Part shown: one piece after another, positions 31,690-36,399 of the stretch
Position numbering within the stretch: position 1 is the stretch's first letter
How the letters are laid out: every line of letters begins with the position of its first letter
Source: Desulfobacteraceae bacterium
Lineage (GTDB): Bacteria; Desulfobacterota; Desulfobacteria; Desulfobacterales; JAABTS01
Assembly: GCA_011389735.1 (NCBI GenBank)
Contig: JAABTS010000044.1
Location: forward strand, 1 to 36,399
Reading direction: 5' to 3'
Length of the DNA stretch: 36,399 nucleotides
Position numbers and translations under genes: made by a program
Notes under the pieces: model-generated
The model's input: only the letters and a program-made list of their open reading frames with translations
Database searches by the model: none
Told to the model about the DNA's origin: nothing

Positions 31690-31716
31690 AGCGGTTTTAT
31701 ATCCTTTTTAACGATC

Positions 31717-32865
31717 TCAGTATAGTTCAAATTTGGCCACGCGGCCGTCGAGTCCCGCGTTTCGGACCGGTTTTTTGAACGCGGGTTTCAGGCCGATCGA
31801 TTTCAACATTTCCCGTACGCCGAAATAGATGTAGGCTACCGATCCTTTACATCGCTGTTTTAAAAAATCGCCGAAGTCTTTATAAAACATTCCAAGTTCC
31901 GCCTCCCGGCCCATCCTGACGCCGTAAGGCGGATTGCAGAAGATAATCCGGTTTTCAAGGGATTCAATATTTTTGAAATGTTTTTTCGACAATGATATTC
32001 GGCCGCCGCCGGGCAGCACGCCGCAATTGGTCCTGGCGGCCCTGATCGCTTCGGCGTCCATATCGCTTCCCGATATCAACCCCTCCGGAGGCGTTTTCAT
32101 CAGAGCGTCCGCTTCGGCCTTGACCCGTTTCCAAATTTTTGGGTCGAAATCCGGCAGATGTCGAAATCCGAAATTTTCCCGAAAAAAGCCCGGGGGTATT
32201 CGGCATGCGTAAATCAAGGATTCACAAAGAAGGGTTCCTGAACCGCACATGGGATCATAGACCGGAATATCGCCTTTCCATTCACTGAACGACACCATAG
32301 ACGCCGCCAGAACCTCCTGCAACGGCGCCTGGACGCTCTTGCGCCGGTAGCCCCGTCGGTGCAACGACCCGCCGGACGTATCCAGGCCGATGGTTCCCCG
32401 TTCTTTTTTAATATGCAGATTGATCCATACATCCGGTTCCGTTTTGTTCACATCCGGCCTGCGGCCCGTTTTATCCCTGAAAAGATCCACGACCGCGTCT
32501 TTCAAGCAAAGGGCCGCGTATTGAGAATGGATGAGGTTATGGTTTTCCGATACATTGGAAAAAACCCCGAAGGTGTTATCGTTTGTAAAAAAGGACGGCC
32601 AATCGATAGACCGGCCCGCTCTGTAAAGATCGTCCCGGTCCCGGCATTTGAATGTCGTCAGAGGGGCGATCACCCGGGTCACGAGCCTGGCTTTGTAATT
32701 GATTCGGTATAAAACCTCCGGATCGGCTGTAAATTCAACCGTTCGAAATCCCGGTTCGGCTTCTTTGGCCCCCAGGGATTTCAATTCCGATGCGGCTATG
32801 GTTTCCAGGCCGCCCGGCGTCTGAGCCGTATACCGGCCTGTTTTCTGATATTTGAATGGCGTCAA
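31717..32865 (-). CDS. THUMP-domain 23S rRNA (guanine-N2) methyltransferase, RlmL N-domain type
   Basis: A 382-aa methyltransferase. The N-terminus (KYQKTGRYTAQTPGGLETIA) and THUMP region lead to LHRRGYR, then the SAM motif YDPMCGSGTLL and the catalytic NPPYGVRMG. This matches the m2G2445-forming half of RlmL without its second (RlmK) half. The TTG at 32865 is chosen because GAGGGGA lies just before it; an upstream TTG at 32895 would add ten residues with no ribosome site. Stand-alone RlmL halves are common outside gammaproteobacteria. Confidence 0.85.
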   Translation of the reverse strand: MTPFKYQKTGRYTAQTPGGLETIAASELKSLGAKEAEPGFRTVEFTADPEVLYRINYKARLVTRVIAPLTTFKCRDRDDLYRAGRSIDWPSFFTNDNTFGVFSNVSENHNLIHSQYAALCLKDAVVDLFRDKTGRRPDVNKTEPDVWINLHIKKERGTIGLDTSGGSLHRRGYRRKSVQAPLQEVLAASMVSFSEWKGDIPVYDPMCGSGTLLCESLIYACRIPPGFFRENFGFRHLPDFDPKIWKRVKAEADALMKTPPEGLISGSDMDAEAIRAARTNCGVLPGGGRISLSKKHFKNIESLENRIIFCNPPYGVRMGREAELGMFYKDFGDFLKQRCKGSVAYIYFGVREMLKSIGLKPAFKKPVRNAGLDGRVAKFELY

Positions 32866-32941
32866 TTTTCCCCTCGATATGAACGTCCGCTTCAAACGGA
32901 CGGCTTTCTACGATACGAATGATATATACAGGTTTTCCGAA

Positions 32942-33017
32942 ATTTAATTTCACAAGCCGGCGTGCCTGGGATCATGATATTCGGATATCCCCGGCCGGCG
33001 ACACAGTGAAATTAAAT
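32942..33017. repeat. Inverted-repeat element between rlmL-like gene and kinase
   Basis: ATTTAATTTCAC (32942-32953) is the exact complement of GTGAAATTAAAT (33006-33017), and GCCGGC occurs inward on each side. The 76-bp near-palindrome lies in the divergent intergenic space, about 50 bp from the kinase promoter. Confidence 0.7.
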
Positions 33018-33068
33018 CGCCGTAAGACTATAGCCTGCCGGAAGGTTGTCGCGCAATGGATTTTATGC

Positions 33069-33099
33069 TTGACAAATATTCACGGTTTAAAGATACATA
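33069..33099 (+). promoter_or_regulatory. Sigma-70-type promoter of the histidine kinase gene
   Basis: TTGACA (33069-33074) and a -10 near GATACATAA (33092-33100) stand 17-19 bp apart, and GGAGG at 33131-33135 is the ribosome site. The spacer begins AATATTCACGG, which also appears in the promoter of the response regulator gene. Confidence 0.6.
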
Positions 33100-33141
33100 A
33101 CTGTTCAAAGAATCATAAAAAAATTACACCGGAGGCCGCTG

Positions 33142-33891
33142 TTGGATCCAAAAACATTGAAAATTGATTTGCTCGTGCATGATTTGAAAACCCCTCTCGC
33201 CATTATCGACGCAGGCGTCAAATCGCTGCTGAAAAATCCTGAAAAATACGGGCCGATCAGCAAAAAACAGGAAAAAGTGCTTAACCGCGTATATCGGAAC
33301 TCCAGGCTGACTCAGCGTCTTGTGGCCGATATTCTGGAACTCGGCAAATCAAGGGAAGGCAAAATCAACCTCGATTATGTGACTCCCGAGAGCCTGATCC
33401 GCCAGGCGCTGATCGAAATTTTCGATCTGCATAACAGCGGCGTTTCAGACGATATCAAACAATGCGGATCCCTCAAAGATCTGGAAACGGTGCTCGATTC
33501 CGCCGATATTGCAATCGAATCCGATGAATCCGTCTGGCTTCGTTCCTTTCTTCTGGACGAAGCGAAGATGCTTCAAATCATCCGCAACCTGATCAGCAAC
33601 GCATTGAAGTACAAAAAAACGTCCGTGAAAATCAGATGCGTACAAACGGACGAAAGCCTGTCCCTATCCGTTCGCGACGACGGGGAAGGAATACCGTTAA
33701 AAAACCAGCAACAGATTTTTGAATGCTATTTCCAGATGGATCCTCGGCCGGACAGTATTGTTCGAGGGCATGGGTTAGGGCTTGCGGGAGCCATGATTCT
33801 GGCGAACGATATGGGCGGCGCCCTGTCCCTGGAAAGCGATACGGGAAAAGGCGCCGAGTTTACGATTACAATGCCTATAAAGTCTTGTTGA
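33142..33891 (+). CDS. Cytoplasmic sensor histidine kinase
   Basis: A 249-aa kinase without any sensor or membrane segment. The H-box VHDLKTPLA puts the phospho-acceptor His13 almost at the N-terminus. The ATP-binding part has the N-box IIRNLISNALKYK (about 146-158), the G1 box RDDGEGIP and the G2 box GHGLGLAGA. The start is TTG, 7 bp after GGAGG. It probably receives its signal from a partner protein. Its last 17 bp overlap the 3' end of the convergent response regulator gene. Confidence 0.88.
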   Translation: MDPKTLKIDLLVHDLKTPLAIIDAGVKSLLKNPEKYGPISKKQEKVLNRVYRNSRLTQRLVADILELGKSREGKINLDYVTPESLIRQALIEIFDLHNSGVSDDIKQCGSLKDLETVLDSADIAIESDESVWLRSFLLDEAKMLQIIRNLISNALKYKKTSVKIRCVQTDESLSLSVRDDGEGIPLKNQQQIFECYFQMDPRPDSIVRGHGLGLAGAMILANDMGGALSLESDTGKGAEFTITMPIKSC

Positions 33892-34399
33892 GTTCGTCCT
33901 TCGAGGCGATAAATTTCTTGTCGAAATCGTCCCAGAAATCCCTGTCCTTTTCCGTCCATCCGGATCCGAACTTCCGATCAAAAAAGGGCTTCAGCTTCAG
34001 GAACCATCCGGCGCCCTTTTCATCGCCTTTTTGGGCGGATGATATGATTTCCGCGGCAAACTCGGCGATATCGCTGATCTTATCCTTGGGCACGTAAGAC
34101 TGCGCTCCGGATTTCAAAGACTTGACCAGGTTATCCGGGCTCAAAGCATGCGCCGTCAACATCAACACCGGTATCTCTTTTTTCCTCGCGATCTCCAAAA
34201 GCTTATACCCGTTTACGCCCATGATATCAAGAATTGCAAGATCATATGCGTTTTTTTCCAGAAATCTTGATCCGGTTTCAAAGTCAGGAGCCGAATCGAT
34301 ATTGCACATATCCAGCAATTCTTCGAGCGTTTCCAGAATATCCGGTTCATCATCGACAATCAAAATCCGTTTTCCGTCCAGTATCTCAGTTTCCCCCAT
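33875..34399 (-). CDS. Response regulator with receiver domain and short C-terminal extension
   Basis: A 174-aa protein. The receiver domain has acidic Asp16 and Asp17 (LIVDDEPD), the phospho-acceptor Asp58 (LAILDIMGVNGYKLL), Thr82 and Lys105 (YVPKDKI). After residue 125 comes an unrecognised about 50-aa tail rich in aromatic and charged residues (GWFLKLKPFFDRKFGSG), with no DNA-binding domain, so output is likely through protein contact. AAAGGAGGTC at 34403-34412 is a very strong ribosome site. It is convergent with, and overlaps, the kinase gene, its probable partner. Confidence 0.88.
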   Translation of the reverse strand: MGETEILDGKRILIVDDEPDILETLEELLDMCNIDSAPDFETGSRFLEKNAYDLAILDIMGVNGYKLLEIARKKEIPVLMLTAHALSPDNLVKSLKSGAQSYVPKDKISDIAEFAAEIISSAQKGDEKGAGWFLKLKPFFDRKFGSGWTEKDRDFWDDFDKKFIASKDELNKTL

Positions 34400-34432
34400 T
34401 TACGACCTCCTTTAATTGCACATGAATTATTG

Positions 34433-34462
34433 GATATATGCCTTCCGTGAATATTTTGTCAA
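34433..34462 (-). promoter_or_regulatory. Sigma-70-type promoter of the response regulator gene
   Basis: On the minus strand TTGACA (34462-34457) is followed 17-18 bp later by TATATC/ATATAT (34433-34439). The spacer begins AAATATTCACGG. That word at the same place in the kinase promoter suggests shared control. Confidence 0.65.
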
Positions 34463-34507
34463 CCCCTTTTCATCATCCGCAATCCTTTCGACGGCGTTTC
34501 AGTGATT

Positions 34508-34717
34508 CTAAATCAGTTTGGCCAAAGCGTGAAGCGCCAGCTTGTATCCTTCCGCCCCGAATCCCGAGATCACGCCGGTAACGATATCCGAAATCATGGA
34601 TTTGTGTCTGAACGGCTCCCGGCGGTAAATATTGTACAAAAGGACTTCGATGACCGGCGCATCCACCAGCAGCAGGGCGTCCCGAACCGCCACGCTGCTA
34701 TGGGTGTACGCCGCCGT
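34508..34717 (-). pseudogene. aroQ: aroQ (type II 3-dehydroquinate dehydratase) 3' fragment
   Basis: The minus strand reads [40 protein letters not shown] and [20 protein letters not shown]. This is the C-terminal half of AroQ with its YTH and REPFRHKS substrate-site segments. AroQ is about 145 aa; only about 70 remain. The N-terminal half with the catalytic Tyr and Arg is missing, and the break is next to a dispersed repeat at 34738-34795. Confidence 0.8.
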
Positions 34718-34737
34718 CCACCTGAGTCGGAATTAAA

Positions 34738-34795
34738 GTCCCCCATTTTCAAAGGGGGATTCAGGGGGATTTTGGCCGAACGTAGAACCAACCCC
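34738..34795. repeat. Copy of the GGTTCT..GTTCGGCCAAAATCCCCC repeat
   Basis: On the minus strand this reads GTTGGTTCTACGTTCGGCC, then AAAATCCCCCTGAATCCCCC and a hairpin CCCCC-attttcaaa-GGGGG (34739-34757 on plus). The first half is shared with 29607-29637. It lies at the breakpoint of the aroQ fragment. Confidence 0.8.
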
Positions 34796-34805
34796 GGACC
34801 ATGCG

Positions 34806-35972
34806 CTAATCGCCAGGCCGGACCGTGACCGCCATCAATTCCGAATCGTCCGGCGCATTCCGCCCGCCGCCGATTTTTTTCCATTCCTCGAACGTAATAC
34901 CGCCCCGGCTCAATTCTTCTATTTCCATCCGGTAGCCGATAAACCGGCTTTCGGTTTCAAAAACGGTTTCCATCAGGCTGATCAATTGAGGAAGTTTCTG
35001 TACGCATTTTTTGAAGTGGGCGGAATCGTCAAAACTGTATTTCACGATTCGGGCCTGCTGTTTAAGACTTTTCTTCACGTTTGAAAGCGAAGGGACTTCC
35101 CATTTGATCGTATCTTTAAAATCAGATAATTCGGGCCGTTTTTCAAAATAGGGCGCCGGCAGGTTTTTCGTCCAGGACTGCGGATCTTTTGACAATTTGA
35201 AGAAATTTTCCCGTTGCGCCTCGAAGACGGCGTTTTCGTCAATTTGAGAATCGAGCTGAAGCCACTGGTAAACTTTCGCCAAACGCCGCAAATCGATCTC
35301 GCCTTTGAGTTCCGGATGCAAATACGCGGCCGGATTATCCGTCAACAGAAGTTCAACATACTTTTTAAGAAGCGGGTGAACGTCGTTTATGCCTTTATTG
35401 ATGCATTCCCGGGCTGTATCGGCTTCTATCAGTTCAAGATAACACATGGCTTTCGCCGCCAGCATCAGCCACAAGGTGTCAAAGAAATGTTCGACCCGGT
35501 GTTTTTTATCCAGTTCGCTGTCGATAAGCGCCATGTATTCGTTCTCCGCCACCAGAAACCGGTCTATGGCGTTCAGCGCGGCGTCCTTCCGGTTTTTGGC
35601 GTCGCGCATGGTAAAGGCGTTATTGGCCTGTTCAAGAGCGGCTCTGCATCTGGCGTAAATCTGCAAATCGATTTTGGCGCCGATATTTTCCAGCAGCTCC
35701 CTGTGTTCTGAAATATGCTTTTCAATGCGATTTAAGCGATGCATAATAACGGAGAATTGCATTGTGCAAACGCCCAGATTGAGAATGCAGGCGGGCGATC
35801 CGATTGACGCCGCCAGGGAAAAATCCGTCACGGGTTGAATTTCACGGAGCCAGCAGACAATCTCCTTGCTCGAACTGTCCCTGATTACGCCGCCGATTCT
35901 TTCATAAAGCCCGCTTTCAAGATTGTTCTGAATTGCGGACGGTATACTCAAAGCCACATCGATTGTTTTCAT
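34806..35972 (-). CDS. Hypothetical protein, 388 aa, mostly helical
   Basis: I do not recognise this protein. It starts MKTIDVALSIPSAIQNNLES. A weakly hydrophobic stretch (SLAASIGSPACILNLGVCTM, about 52-71) is followed by a coiled-coil-like segment (MHRLNRIEKHISEHRELLEN) and long helices to about residue 190. The C-terminal half is more mixed, ending with ISLMETVFETESRF and a Glu-rich segment. There is no signal peptide or known catalytic motif. The helix-coil layout resembles uncharacterised proteins of toxin or defence neighbourhoods, but that is only an impression. It ends 11 bp before the repeat at the aroQ fragment. Confidence 0.6.
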   Translation of the reverse strand: MKTIDVALSIPSAIQNNLESGLYERIGGVIRDSSSKEIVCWLREIQPVTDFSLAASIGSPACILNLGVCTMQFSVIMHRLNRIEKHISEHRELLENIGAKIDLQIYARCRAALEQANNAFTMRDAKNRKDAALNAIDRFLVAENEYMALIDSELDKKHRVEHFFDTLWLMLAAKAMCYLELIEADTARECINKGINDVHPLLKKYVELLLTDNPAAYLHPELKGEIDLRRLAKVYQWLQLDSQIDENAVFEAQRENFFKLSKDPQSWTKNLPAPYFEKRPELSDFKDTIKWEVPSLSNVKKSLKQQARIVKYSFDDSAHFKKCVQKLPQLISLMETVFETESRFIGYRMEIEELSRGGITFEEWKKIGGGRNAPDDSELMAVTVRPGD

Positions 35973-36094
35973 AATGCCTCAACAATTATTTGATTCATGG
36001 GTTTCCGGAAAACAGGTATTTTTATTTATTCGTTATTCTTAAATGATGAATTGGCAAAATCCATATCAGATTTTGCCGGCGATTTCAAAACAAA

Positions 36095-36399
36095 AGCGCC
36101 GCATAATTTTTGGGGATAATTCATCCGGCAGGGGCCCGAACATCCCCTGTGGTAGGGCCGTCCCTACGTGGCGGCCGTTCATGGCGCCGCATACTTTTTG
36201 GGGATGATTCATCCGGTAGGGGCCCGAACAGCCCCGCCTCGTAGGGCGGGGCTACCGGTTGTGGTAAACTCCGGTTTTTTTGGTGGAATTGTTCCCGTTG
36301 TGGCGGGGTTGTTCCCGCTCGGCGGTCTGTGGTAGGGCCGTCCCTACGTGGCGGCCGTTCATGGCGCCGCATGCTTTTTGGGGATGATTCATCCGGTAG
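36095..36399. repeat. Repeat cluster with 179-bp periodicity
   Basis: A 73-bp block starting CTGTGGTAGGGCCGTCCCTA occurs at 36148-36220 and again at 36327-36399 with one clear base change, and the window ends inside or at the end of the second copy. A shorter related piece (GCGCCGCATAATTTTTGGGG) starts at 36099. Between the blocks are a GTAGGGCGGGG hairpin and GGCGGGGTTGTTCCCG units. No gene is supported here. Confidence 0.85.

Noticed and set aside
36121-36372. An 83-codon minus-strand open frame at the window end
   Set aside because: It is a translation of the repeat blocks and repeats itself with the 179-bp period.

Overview
The window looks like a chromosomal segment of a Gram-negative, probably anaerobic Desulfobacterota-type bacterium. 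This is an inference from a parAB pair followed by DUF3842, CooT-type and IspH genes, from a secreted lipase with a Sec signal, and from dense dispersed intergenic repeats. No rRNA, tRNA or CRISPR array was found.

Layout. (1) 0.2-4.3 kb is a compact co-directional housekeeping run: parA, parB, a DUF3842 protein, a small CooT-family nickel-binding protein and an IspH whose C-terminus is fused to a UbiA-like membrane prenyltransferase domain. It is bracketed by two inverted copies of a small palindromic element, and a MITE-like element sits beside the right copy. (2) 4.7-25.8 kb is a complete type 1 BREX phage-defence locus in canonical order: brxA, brxB, brxC, pglX, pglZ, brxL. Most gaps between core genes carry accessory material: a four-helix-bundle gene between brxB and brxC, an orphan antitoxin-like gene between brxC and pglX, an AlbA_2/HATPase protein plus a 3.5-kb cluster of whole and broken toxin-antitoxin genes between pglX and pglZ, and a membrane FxLYD-like gene flanked by direct repeats between pglZ and brxL. 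Arrays of the heptamer ATTCAAC (or GTTGAAT) lie at several of these junctions, and a related repeat has entered the pglX reading frame. (3) 25.8-27.5 kb is a decay zone: a broken TA pair, the 3' end of a group II intron (domain V plus the end of its maturase), and a diverged second copy of part of the brxL Lon-like domain. (4) 27.5-36.4 kb returns to ordinary genes: a secreted lipase, a SEC-C protein, an Uup-like ABC-F ATPase, an RlmL-like rRNA methyltransferase, a convergent histidine kinase/response regulator pair with matching promoters, an aroQ 3' fragment, an unrecognised 388-aa protein, and a repeat cluster at the window end.

How the genes work together. The BREX proteins should methylate host DNA (PglX) and block phage replication (BrxC, PglZ, BrxL, with BrxA/BrxB). 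The locus also collects TA modules. In three TA pairs the antitoxin is whole while the toxin is reduced to its first residues next to the same CACCGC hairpin repeat. The AT-rich middle of pglX suggests exchange of its target-recognition region. The most unusual points are the IspH-UbiA fusion, the repeat-linked toxin truncations, the heptamer arrays of the BREX locus, the second brxL fragment and the shared promoter of the two-component pair.
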